From JAZDLC01 sp043802345 (GTDB lineage Bacteria; Planctomycetota; B15-G4; JADJEK01), in contig JAZDLC010000418.1 in the NCBI GenBank assembly GCA_043802345.1, forward strand, positions 1 to 14,016: a stretch of DNA of 14,016 nt, given 5' to 3'. The notes under the pieces are model-generated. The model was given only the letters and a program-made list of their open reading frames with translations, ran no database searches and had not been told where the DNA came from. Within the stretch, counting starts at the first letter, position 1. Each line of letters starts with the position of its first letter. Positions 7,270-14,016 of this stretch are shown piece by piece. Both the position numbers and the translations under genes were made by a program.

Positions 7270-9146
7270 GGCGCACCAAACCGTTCCCGCCACCTGGCAA
7301 AGCAGAGCAACATCCAGAGCTCACCCTGGCGATTCCGGCGGCCGCTCCTGTGCTCCGCGAGCAATTCTCGCGCCCTTTCCAGCCGGAACGTCCCTTCCAG
7401 CGCCGAACCGGCGCGCGCCAGCCGGTCCAGCTCGGCCGAGAGGGCCCCGCGGAACCAGGCCTCCACGGGGAGATCGAACCCCTGCTTCCTGCGATCGATC
7501 GTCTCATCCGGAAGACGGCGGCGCTGGGAATTCTTGAAAACGATCTTCCCCGTGGCGCCCCGGATCAGGAGCGCCGGATCGAGGCCGGCGGCGAACTCCA
7601 CCAGATGGTGATCCAGGATCGGCACCCTGACCTCCAGCGAGTGGGCCATCGACGCCCGATCGACCTTGGTCAGGATGTCGTCCGGCAGCCAGGTCTTGAG
7701 GTCGAGCGCGCGGATCCTGAGCAGGGGATGCCCGAGCCCGTGCTGCCGGTCGAGGTCGAGGAAACGATCCAGCGGCCGATAGCCGGCGGCCTGATCCAGG
7801 AACTCCGGATCGACCAGCCGGCAGACCTCCTCCGGCGCGACCCGCGCCACCGACCGGAAGTACGCCTCCACGGGATCGAGAGCCAGGTTCTCCACCAGCG
7901 TCTTGGCCCTGAGCGGCCTTGGCAACCAGTCCGCCTTGGGCAGCACCCTTCCCAGGGGGCCGAACAACGAGCGCCGAACGGCCCGCGGGATCAGGGAGCG
8001 GATCCGGTTCTCCGCCAGGTCGAAGGCGTAGCGCCGGTACCCACCGAACAGCTCGTCTCCCCCATCTCCCGAGAGGGCCACGGTGACCCGGCGCTTTGCC
8101 GCCTGGCAGAGCAGCCAGGTCGGTACGTCGGACGGGTCGGCGTGAGGCTCGTCGAAACAATCCGAAACCCGATCCAACGCTCCCGGATCGATGCGGACCT
8201 CCTCTTCCAGCGGAGTGATTCCCAGATGCTTCGCCACCCTGCGGGCCGCGTCCCGCTCGTCGAACTCCTTCACGTCAAACCCCACGGTCACCGCGTTCAG
8301 GGAAGTGCCGACCTGTTCGACCATCGACGCGACCACCGCGGACGAGTCGAGTCCGCCGGAGAGAAAACAGCCGAGAGGCACCTCCGCCACCAACCTCGTC
8401 CGGACCGCGTCGTCGAGCAGCTCGAGAATCCGGGCGCTGGCCGATTCCAGATCGCGTGTCACGTTCCCGAACTGCGGCGACCAGTAGCACTCCTGCCGCG
8501 CCCTGCCTCCTTCAACGCGCACCAGATGACCCGGCGGCACCTTCTCCACCGCGGAGAAGATGCAGCGGGGCGCCGGGACGTAGCCGAGCGTCGCATACTC
8601 CAGCAGCGCCTCCGGCGAGATCCGCCGGGGGAAGCGCTCCAGGGAGAGGAATGACTTCAACTCCGACGCGAACCAGATCTCCCCCTCGACCGCCGCCAGA
8701 TGCAGCGGCTTGATGCCCAGCCTGTCCCGCGCCAGCACCACGCGCCCTCGCTCCGCGTCATGGATGGCGAAGGCGAACATGCCTCTCAGTCGCTCGCACA
8801 CCCCCCGGATCCCCCATTCCTCGTAGCCGTGCAGAATCGACTCCGTGTCCGCCTGGGTCCGGAACGTGTGCCCCCTCGCGACCAGTTGCTCCCGCAGCTC
8901 CCGGAAGTTGTAGATCTCGCCGTTGAAGACGATTCCGACGCGGCCGTTCTCGTTGTAGATCGGTTGGTCACCACCCCCCCGATCGATGATCGAAAGCCGG
9001 CGGAAGGCGAAGCCGGCGCCCGGCCTCTCCAGGAACCCCTCCGCATCCGGACCCCGGTGGCGGATCACCCCGGCCATCCGTTCCAGGTCCGCCCTGGAGA
9101 CGGGATGCTCCCGATCGGACTGTACGATTCCAGCGATGCCGCACAT
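7266..9146 (-). CDS. AsnB-type glutamine-hydrolysing amidotransferase of an EPS locus
   Basis: The 626-residue product resembles asparagine synthetase B, specifically the XrtA/PEP-CTERM-associated amidotransferase family (TIGR03108 type). Residues 2 to about 200 are the class II glutaminase domain: nucleophile Cys2 in MCGIAGI, RHRGPD (29-34), RRLSIID (49-55), FNGEIYN (74-80) and DRLGIKPL (141-148). Residues from about 235 on are the ATP-pyrophosphatase synthetase domain, with the PP-loop SGGLDSS (263-269) and LSGDGGDELFGGY (358-370). Both active sites look complete and the length is standard. In EPS loci such enzymes probably amidate a sugar acid or related group rather than make free asparagine; this is inferred from context. 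The ATG at 9146 is fixed by the mandatory Cys2. A GGGAG lies 11 nt upstream, and 18 nt separate it from the preceding gene. Its stop overlaps the next GTG start by 4 nt. Confidence 0.95.
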   Translation of the reverse strand: MCGIAGIVQSDREHPVSRADLERMAGVIRHRGPDAEGFLERPGAGFAFRRLSIIDRGGGDQPIYNENGRVGIVFNGEIYNFRELREQLVARGHTFRTQADTESILHGYEEWGIRGVCERLRGMFAFAIHDAERGRVVLARDRLGIKPLHLAAVEGEIWFASELKSFLSLERFPRRISPEALLEYATLGYVPAPRCIFSAVEKVPPGHLVRVEGGRARQECYWSPQFGNVTRDLESASARILELLDDAVRTRLVAEVPLGCFLSGGLDSSAVVASMVEQVGTSLNAVTVGFDVKEFDERDAARRVAKHLGITPLEEEVRIDPGALDRVSDCFDEPHADPSDVPTWLLCQAAKRRVTVALSGDGGDELFGGYRRYAFDLAENRIRSLIPRAVRRSLFGPLGRVLPKADWLPRPLRAKTLVENLALDPVEAYFRSVARVAPEEVCRLVDPEFLDQAAGYRPLDRFLDLDRQHGLGHPLLRIRALDLKTWLPDDILTKVDRASMAHSLEVRVPILDHHLVEFAAGLDPALLIRGATGKIVFKNSQRRRLPDETIDRRKQGFDLPVEAWFRGALSAELDRLARAGSALEGTFRLERARELLAEHRSGRRNRQGELWMLLCFARWRERFGAP

Positions 9147-9157
9147 CGGTGCCAGCG

Positions 9158-9162
9158 CTCCC
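9158..9162 (-). promoter_or_regulatory. Possible ribosome binding site for the amidotransferase
   Basis: GGGAG on the minus strand, 11 nt before ATG 9146, in the 18-nt gap after the O-ligase-like gene. The spacing is longer than ideal, but the start itself is fixed by the essential Cys2. Confidence 0.45.
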
Positions 9163-9164
9163 GG

Positions 9165-10488
9165 CTACCTGGCCAGCCAGGGGTCGCCCCGGCGGATCAC
9201 CAGCCGCGCCGGGCCACGTCGCCCCTGCTTGCCGAAGCGCTGATTATGCATGTCCGCCAGTCCGACCGGCACCATCGCCACGGCCAACGCGATCAACTGG
9301 TACATGAAGTCGAAATGCCCCCGGTTCAGGAACATGGCTCCCACGAGGAAGCCGTACAGGGCAACCTCGATGATCGACGCGTAGTAGAAGATCCAGGGTG
9401 GCCCATCCCGGATCCGCACGACTCGCTGCAGCTTGCGCATGAGGAAGATGCTGGAAACAAGGGCGGTCAGGAAGAACAGCAGCGAGAAGCTCCCGGTCTC
9501 GGACCAGACCTGGAGATACGAGTTGTGCGCCACCCGGATGGGAGACTTCTGATCCTCCTTGTCGTGCGTGCGGTAAGCGGCTCTGAAATTCTGGAAGCCC
9601 ACTCCGAGGATCGGGTTCTCCTTGATCATCTCCAGGGCCACGCCCCAGGCCTTCAGCCGCCCGACCGCCGAGGAGTCCTCCTTGGCGGCCGTCTTGATCG
9701 ACAGCAACCGTTCCTTGTAGTGCTCGGGAATGAACGCCAGGAACAGGAGAATGCAACAGAAGGCGCCCGGGATGGCGTACGCCTTGAACCTCGACTTCAT
9801 CACCAGCGCGAACGCCACGGTGGCCATGGCCAGGAACCCGCCCCGGGAGCCGGTCAACACCACCGTGATCACCGTCAGGACCACCGCCGACCGCAGGAAC
9901 AGCTTGAATCGCTTGTTCGTCTCCGTGAACGCCAGGTAGTAGAGGAACGGAATGTTCATCACCATGGCGAGGGAGAAGTCGTTGTTGTCCAGCAGCATGC
10001 CGCCCGGGCCGCGGATGATGCGGGCATCCCGCAGGATGATGCCCCAGATTCCGCCCTTCACGCCGTAAAACGCGAACGAGAGACACATGATCAGGAGGAT
10101 GATGCGGATGCGGTTCTTGCTGTCGAGCTGGGACGTGGTGAAGACCGTGATCAACATGACCTTGACGAACTCGATCAGCTTCGAGGTCATCGTGGGGGTG
10201 TGTAGCGGGGCAATGGCATACGACAGGCTGACCGTGACCGCCAGGGCGAGCAGCAGGTAGTTGCGCAGGTCCTGGCGCATGAACTTGCGCTTGTCGAACA
10301 GCAGCCAGCCGATGAACATCACGGCCCCGACCAGCATCGAGAAGCGGAACGAGCGGGCCGGCCCCCCAGCACAGGTCCGGCGCCCGCATGTAGGCCAGCC
10401 AGGTGAACAGCAGCAGGCCGTAGTACGGCCGAAAAAGTGCGAAGGGGAGCACGCCGAAGACGATTCCGAAGACCACGATATCGCGCAA
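9165..10488 (-). CDS. Exosortase-A-type O-antigen ligase/polymerase-like membrane protein, broken by a 1-nt frameshift
   Basis: This is a polytopic membrane protein of the Wzy/WaaL superfamily and resembles the exosortase-A-associated O-ligase family (TIGR03097 type). It is expected to polymerise or transfer lipid-linked glycan at the periplasmic face. The frame from TTG 10488 gives MRDIVVFGIVFGVLPFAL, RPYYGLLLFTWLAYM and DLCWG, as in relatives. The rest is in another frame: SMLVGAVMFIGWLLF, YGVKGGIWG, GPGGMLLDNNDFSLA, TGSRGGFLA, SSAVGRLKAWG, NPILGVGF, and the AHNSYL loop with the likely catalytic His. Removing one G from the six-G run (10362-10367) joins them as DLCWG-PARSF-RFSM, giving 440 residues, a normal length. 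TTG 10488 is the only start available after the upstream stop and has GGAG 8 nt ahead. If the frameshift is real, ATG 10337 could give a 390-residue product lacking the first transmembrane segment. Confidence 0.87.
10362..10367 (-). other. Frameshift at a six-base G/C homopolymer in the O-ligase-like gene
   Basis: The plus strand carries CCCCCC here (GGGGGG in the coding strand). With six G the N-terminal frame reads Trp-Gly-Ala-Gly and leaves the family pattern. With five G it reads Trp-Gly-Pro-Ala-Arg-Ser-Phe and runs straight into the downstream membrane-protein frame. A one-base homopolymer length error in a long-read or low-coverage assembly is the simplest explanation; a genuine insertion is the alternative. 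Confidence 0.8.
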
Positions 10489-10491
10489 GTC

Positions 10492-11886
10492 TCAGTCTCC
10501 GGTGCTGGAGTACTCGGCGTCTCTTGAAGCAGTGCCGGGCCGCACGGCCTGCTCGAGTTCGTCCTCCAGCAGGGTGGTCAGGGTTTCGTAGTTCAGTCGC
10601 TCCAACCCCGCGCCGGTTTCGGCGACGCGCGCGGAAGCGTGCTCGGAGAGGGCCGCGAAGCGCCGGAGACCGTCATGAATCCCGGCGGGGTCGTTTGGAT
10701 CGGCGATGACGTGCGGCCGGTCGACGTCGGCAAGCAGGGAGGCGATCGCCCCGTCCAGCTGGGCCAGCGCGAACACCGGCCGGCCCGCGGCGAGGTACTC
10801 GAACAGTTTGGAAGGAACCTGCACCTCCGGTTCCGCGCCTCTTGGACCGAGCAAGAGCAGGCCATCCGCCTGACGGCAGCGCCGCAAGGCCTCTGCGTGC
10901 GACACCGGGCCGCGCAGCCTGAGCTGGTCCGCAACGCCCAGTTCCTTCGCTTCCGCCAGCAGCCGCTCTCCGTGATCTTCCGGACCGATCTGCTCCACCA
11001 CGATGCGCCGGTACAAGTCGGGATCGGAGTCCCGCAGCCTGGCCAGCGCCTCGATCAGTCCGCGCGGGAACCTGCGGCCGTAGATCGACCCGATGTGGAG
11101 CAGGGTCAGCCGGCCGCTCCGGGCCGGCGGCTCGGGAGGAATCGACAGCAGGTCGGGGTCGATCCCGTTGTTGATGGTGCAGAACTGGTCCAGGTCGGGG
11201 TATCGCTCCCGGTAGCCGGCCTCCGCCTGCCGGGTGTTCAGGATCACCCGCTGGGCACCGAACATGACCCACCGCTCCATGGTCCGGTCCAGCGCGCACA
11301 GGCTCGGGTAGGGGTTCGCATGGAACGGGTTCAGCGTCCACGGATCCCGGAGATCCGCGACCCACGGAAGACCCAGGACCTTCGAGAGGAAGAGTCCGAC
11401 CAGATGGGCGGAATAGGGCGGCGCCGTGCTGTAGATCACCTCCGCGCCGATGCGGCGGCCCAGGAGGATTCCCCGGGCCACGGCCAGGGGAATCCAGGAG
11501 GTGTACCGGTCCGGGAGATTCGCGAGGCGGCTGGCGTAGTCGAGCGCCCGCGGGAAGAACAATCTCGGCCTGTCCGGCGGACCGCCTCCTTCTCCCGTCG
11601 GCATCACGGCCGCCTCGGGCCTTCCGGAACGGGCCTTGTGGAGCCTTGCCAGCACCCGGAAGGGATCGACGTGCGGGGCGCGGGCAACCAGCACCCCTGC
11701 GGGAACCCGGCCTGCCAGACTCCAGTCCAGCCCGAGCCCCCCGAACGATGAGGTCGTCAACACGCCCAGGCCGTATCCCCGGCGGCTCAGCTGCCGCACG
11801 AAATTCAACGTCCGGTGCGTTCCCGCCGCGGCGATCGGCGGGAAGTGGAAGGCGATAATCAGGACGTTCTTTGCCGGGTGACTCAA
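10492..11886 (-). CDS. GT4-family glycosyltransferase
   Basis: The 464-residue product is a GT-B fold sugar transferase for the EPS repeat unit. The acceptor domain starts NVLIIAFHFPPIAAAG (7-22), followed by YSTAPPYSAH (152-161) and ADLRDPW (177-183), a pattern typical of GT4 enzymes in capsule and O-antigen loci. The donor domain has INNGID (238-243), LLHIGSIYG (262-270), RGPVSH (325-330) and VPSKLFEYLAAGRPVFA (357-373). E363 is the likely second Glu of E-x7-E; the first Glu is not at the usual spacing, as often seen with P-S-K-L-F-E-Y enzymes. The start is TTG 11886, the only start codon in frame ahead of the conserved segment; GGGAG lies a rather long 13 nt upstream, so initiation may be weak. 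It is 50 nt from the preceding gene and 3 nt from the next. The substrate is unknown. Confidence 0.92.
   Translation of the reverse strand: MSHPAKNVLIIAFHFPPIAAAGTHRTLNFVRQLSRRGYGLGVLTTSSFGGLGLDWSLAGRVPAGVLVARAPHVDPFRVLARLHKARSGRPEAAVMPTGEGGGPPDRPRLFFPRALDYASRLANLPDRYTSWIPLAVARGILLGRRIGAEVIYSTAPPYSAHLVGLFLSKVLGLPWVADLRDPWTLNPFHANPYPSLCALDRTMERWVMFGAQRVILNTRQAEAGYRERYPDLDQFCTINNGIDPDLLSIPPEPPARSGRLTLLHIGSIYGRRFPRGLIEALARLRDSDPDLYRRIVVEQIGPEDHGERLLAEAKELGVADQLRLRGPVSHAEALRRCRQADGLLLLGPRGAEPEVQVPSKLFEYLAAGRPVFALAQLDGAIASLLADVDRPHVIADPNDPAGIHDGLRRFAALSEHASARVAETGAGLERLNYETLTTLLEDELEQAVRPGTASRDAEYSSTGD
10497..10500 (-). promoter_or_regulatory. Ribosome binding site deciding the TTG start of the O-ligase-like gene
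   Basis: GGAG on the minus strand, 8 nt ahead of TTG 10488. The upstream stop codon TGA (10492-10494) lies between them in the same frame, so TTG is the first possible start. The MRDIV N-terminus agrees with the family. Confidence 0.65.
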
Positions 11887-11936
11887 GGGCCGACCGCTGC
11901 TCCCACCAACAGATTCAACTCGCTCACAATAAGCAG

Positions 11937-13148
11937 CTACGCCCTCGATTCTTCGGCTGAATTCGATTCCACGCTTGATGCCGCCGCCGCCAGAAGCTCC
12001 TGAAATCGCCCGAGCTGCGCCTCCCAGCAGAATTTCTCCTCGACGAACCTGCGACCGGCCGCGGACAGGTCGCGCCGGAGGGCCGGATTCTCGAGCAACT
12101 CGCAGACCTCGTCCACCATCTGTTGCGGAGTTTCCCCCAGCCGGACTCCGTCAGCTTCGCCGATGCCGGAGAGGGCCGCGGGCGTGGCCACCACCGGCAA
12201 ACCGCACGCGAGGGCCTCCAGGACCTTGTTCTGGATCCCCCTGGCCACCCTGAGCGGGGCGACGGACACCTTCCCCCCCCACAGGTACGGTCGCACATCC
12301 TTGACCCTGCCGGTCACCTTCACGCCCGGCTCTTCCTCAAGCCGCTCGACGGACCGCCCGGGATTCGATCCGACGATCACGAGCCGGGTCCCCTGGCACC
12401 TTGCCTGGATTCCGGGCAGGACCTCCCGGACGAACCACTCCACCGCGTCCGCGTTGGCCCGGTAGTCCATGGCGCCCGTGAACACCAGCTCGCTCCCCTC
12501 CTCGAAGCCCGGCTCCGGGTGGAAGTACTCCACATCGGTGCCGTTCTGGACGGTCACGGCGTTCCTGGGATGGCAGAACCGGCGCAGGTCCTGCTCTTCC
12601 CTGGGCGAGCAGAGGATGGTCAGGTCCGCCGTCTCGGCCAGGCTCCGCTCCAGCTGCCGGAGCTTCCGGCCCTCCCTCCGGTAGAGCCAGCCGAGCGGAG
12701 AGAGGCGGAGTTGCTCCGCGTAGGAAGACCACTTGGCCGAGTCGAGATCGACGAAGTCGAGGGCCCTTCTGCCGTGCCACCCCGAGAGGTAGGGCGCCAT
12801 GTTCGACGAGAAGACCACCGCCAGATCGTAGCTCCTTGTCGCCAGCGCATGCCGCACGGCCGCGAGCAGGCGGCGGTTCCGGAAGTACGCCGCCGAAAGC
12901 GCCTCTCCTTTGACCAGCGCCCGGAGCGACAGGAGCCGCGCGGTCCTCTTCCTCAGGCGCTCCGCGGTGACCGAACGGACCAGCTGCTTGAGCGGCTCCA
13001 GATGAATCAGGTCGTCCGCGTCGTCCACCAGGGTGAACAGATCGACCTCGTGCCGGCGCCCCAGGAATTCAACCTGGTGGAACGAGCGAATCTTGTCGCC
13101 CTTGTCCGGCGGATACGGAATCCGGTGGCAGAGGTAGAGCAGCCTCAC
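11937..13148 (-). CDS. XrtA/EpsH1-associated sugar transferase, Stp1 type (GT4)
   Basis: The 403-residue product closely follows the pattern I recall for the PEP-CTERM/EpsH1-associated sugar transferase family TIGR03087. Diagnostic stretches are LYLCHRIPYPPDKGDKIRSF (4-23), DFVDLDSAKW (131-140), YRREGRKL (156-163), QNGTDVEYFHP (201-211), FTGAMDYRANADAVEWF (223-239), VTGRVKDVRPYL (278-289) and APLRVARGIQNKVLEALA (297-314). This is one of the best markers that the locus is of the exosortase-A EPS kind. It should transfer a sugar to the lipid-linked intermediate at the cytoplasmic membrane. In the E-x7-E position only the second Glu (E311) is present; the first is Arg, as in the family. GTG 13148 overlaps the stop of the chain-length gene by 4 nt (GTGA), and no strong ribosome site precedes it, so expression probably depends on translational coupling. 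Confidence 0.93.
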   Translation of the reverse strand: MRLLYLCHRIPYPPDKGDKIRSFHQVEFLGRRHEVDLFTLVDDADDLIHLEPLKQLVRSVTAERLRKRTARLLSLRALVKGEALSAAYFRNRRLLAAVRHALATRSYDLAVVFSSNMAPYLSGWHGRRALDFVDLDSAKWSSYAEQLRLSPLGWLYRREGRKLRQLERSLAETADLTILCSPREEQDLRRFCHPRNAVTVQNGTDVEYFHPEPGFEEGSELVFTGAMDYRANADAVEWFVREVLPGIQARCQGTRLVIVGSNPGRSVERLEEEPGVKVTGRVKDVRPYLWGGKVSVAPLRVARGIQNKVLEALACGLPVVATPAALSGIGEADGVRLGETPQQMVDEVCELLENPALRRDLSAAGRRFVEEKFCWEAQLGRFQELLAAAASSVESNSAEESRA

Positions 13149-14016
13149 CTGAACTGGCTGCGAAGATCCTCAATGGTGTTCTGCACCCCAACTGGCAGCA
13201 TCTCGACCCGGGCGCTGGCCACGTAGACCAACGCGCCCAGCGTCAGAACGATGAGGATCCCTCCCGCCATCTGGGTGATCTCACGGACCTTGATGCGTCG
13301 CAGCTCCCGGGCCGTGGAGATATTGCCGGTCCCGCCGAGAACCGGAAGTTGCAGCGCCCTGTGGACCTCCTTCGGGTCGTCATAGGTCGAACGCAGCACC
13401 TCCCGCAGCAGCGACAGCCCCAGGGAAAGGAGCGCGCCGAGGACCAGGCCCACGATCGGAAAGATCGCCTTCGGCAAGCCGGTTGGACTGCTCGGGACGA
13501 TCGGCTCCTCGAGGATGTCGTACGCCCCCGCCGACTTCAGTTCCTCCTCGCTGTCCAGAAACAGCCTGGATGAGCTGGAGAGCAGCAGGCTGACCTTGTC
13601 CTTGAGCGGCGCGATCTCTCTTTGCACGCGGTTCCGCTCTTCCTTCGCCACATCCCATTCGTTCTGGAGCGAGTTCAGCTGGTTCATCAGCACCGGATAC
13701 TCGTCCATCCGCTCCTCGACCTTCTCGAGCTGCGCATCCAGGTCGCGCAGCTTGTCCTTCTTCGCTTCCAGATCGGGCACCGCCATGGCCAACTCACGTT
13801 GGAGATTCTCGAACGCGGGGTTGATCTCCTCCCGGACCGCGTCGACGGAATACTCCTGGCCCTGGAGTTCGTCGAACCGGACCTGCAGCTCCTCCACCCG
13901 CCGGCGCTGCTTCTTGACCTGAGGATGCGTCTCCTTGTACCGCTCCAGCAGGTTGCTCAGGGTTGTCTGCCCGGCTCTCAGCAACTGGTCGGCCTGTTCA
14001 TACTGCGGATTCTTCT
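13145..14016 (-). CDS. Wzz/GumC-type polysaccharide chain-length determinant, C-terminal part
   Basis: Only the last 289 or so residues are visible, because the frame stays open through the right edge. The visible part starts with a long charged periplasmic coiled coil (roughly 13975-13560, rich in E-x-x-R and L-x-x-L). A short linker follows (EEPIVPSSPTGLPKA), then transmembrane helix FPIVGLVLGALLSLGLSLL (about 13460-13405). A cytoplasmic stretch DDPKEVHRALQLPVLGG comes next, then a second hydrophobic helix GGILIVLTLGALVYVAS (about 13270-13215) before the end. The P-rich linker plus helix is the classic Wzz C-terminus. The extra terminal helix is a feature I associate with the XrtA-system chain-length family (TIGR03007 type). 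It should sit in the inner membrane, control chain length and contact a kinase/ATPase and an exporter, neither of which is in this window. The partner ATPase gene is expected beyond 14016. Confidence 0.92.
   Translation of the reverse strand, partial: KNPQYEQADQLLRAGQTTLSNLLERYKETHPQVKKQRRRVEELQVRFDELQGQEYSVDAVREEINPAFENLQRELAMAVPDLEAKKDKLRDLDAQLEKVEERMDEYPVLMNQLNSLQNEWDVAKEERNRVQREIAPLKDKVSLLLSSSSRLFLDSEEELKSAGAYDILEEPIVPSSPTGLPKAIFPIVGLVLGALLSLGLSLLREVLRSTYDDPKEVHRALQLPVLGGTGNISTARELRRIKVREITQMAGGILIVLTLGALVYVASARVEMLPVGVQNTIEDLRSQFR

Noticed and set aside
7270..7293. ATG at 7293 as the start of the third transferase
   Set aside because: It would add MAGTVWCA inside the amidotransferase gene. 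GTG 7269, in a GTGA junction, gives the usual MKLLTLTSLFP start.
6513..8654. Open frame of 713 codons on the plus strand
   Set aside because: It lies opposite the third transferase and the amidotransferase, whose motifs are unmistakable. Its product is Arg/Pro/Ala/Ser-rich with no domain pattern, as expected from antisense frames in GC-rich DNA.
8700..10205. Open frame of 501 codons on the plus strand
   Set aside because: It is antisense to the O-ligase-like gene and the start of the amidotransferase. The product is rich in His, Gln and Arg with no recognisable fold.
9165..10337. ATG at 10337 as the natural start of a shorter O-ligase-like protein
   Set aside because: The family-typical N-terminus MRDIV... 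is present just upstream in another frame, directly behind a ribosome site. The missing piece is therefore better explained by a 1-nt indel.
6781..10367. Programmed ribosomal frameshifting at the two frame changes
   Set aside because: No slippery heptamer or stimulatory hairpin is evident. The two sites need shifts in opposite directions, and neither protein family is known to me to use recoding.
12123..13226. Open frame of 367 codons on the plus strand
   Set aside because: It is a mirror of the Stp1-like transferase gene, with no domain pattern and no ribosome site worth noting.
1..14016. tRNA/rRNA genes, CRISPR arrays, insertion sequences, phage or toxin-antitoxin genes
   Set aside because: I looked for these and saw no supporting sequence. 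The window is almost wholly occupied by the nine genes listed.

Overview
This is a GC-rich bacterial window, roughly two thirds G+C by eye. It contains one long leftward (minus-strand) exopolysaccharide gene cluster from the right edge down to 4054, and one very large rightward TPR-protein gene (2-4066) that meets the cluster tail to tail. The phylum cannot be read from the sequence. The genes resemble the families that accompany exosortase A (XrtA/EpsH1, PEP-CTERM) in Gram-negative bacteria, so I infer a diderm, biofilm- or EPS-forming organism. The exosortase and PEP-CTERM proteins themselves are not in this window.

Minus-strand order, in the direction of transcription: (1) the C-terminal part of a Wzz/GumC-type chain-length determinant (cut by the window edge at 14016); (2) a GT4 sugar transferase of the XrtA-associated Stp1 type (11937-13148); (3) a second GT4 transferase (10492-11886); (4) an exosortase-A-type O-antigen-ligase/polymerase-like membrane protein, split by a 1-nt frameshift (9165-10488); (5) an AsnB-type glutamine amidotransferase (7266-9146); (6) a third GT4 transferase, also split by a 1-nt frameshift (6086-7269); (7) a fourth GT4 transferase (4899-6086); (8) an XrtA-type NodB-fold polysaccharide deacetylase (4054-4902). 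Neighbouring genes overlap by 1-4 nt or are separated by 3-50 nt, so this looks like a single translationally coupled operon. Four of the starts read as GTG or TTG.

Inferred joint role: the GT4 enzymes add sugars to a lipid-linked repeat unit, and the amidotransferase and deacetylase modify the sugar or polymer. The O-ligase-like protein polymerises or transfers it, and the Wzz protein sets chain length and couples to an export system. The initiating transferase, tyrosine kinase/ATPase, outer-membrane exporter and exosortase would be expected beyond the right edge. The TPR protein has an N-terminal membrane segment and many TPR units. It may be an envelope scaffold for the same system, but that rests on position only.

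The most notable observations are the two single-base frameshifts in otherwise well-preserved genes (near 6785 and at the C6 run 10362-10367). They are either sequencing/assembly errors or genuine inactivation of two steps of the same pathway. There are no tRNA or rRNA genes, CRISPR arrays, insertion sequences, clear terminators or long intergenic regions. No gene-free stretch exceeds about 50 bases. I did not find a convincing wholly new system; this is a variant of a known type of EPS locus.
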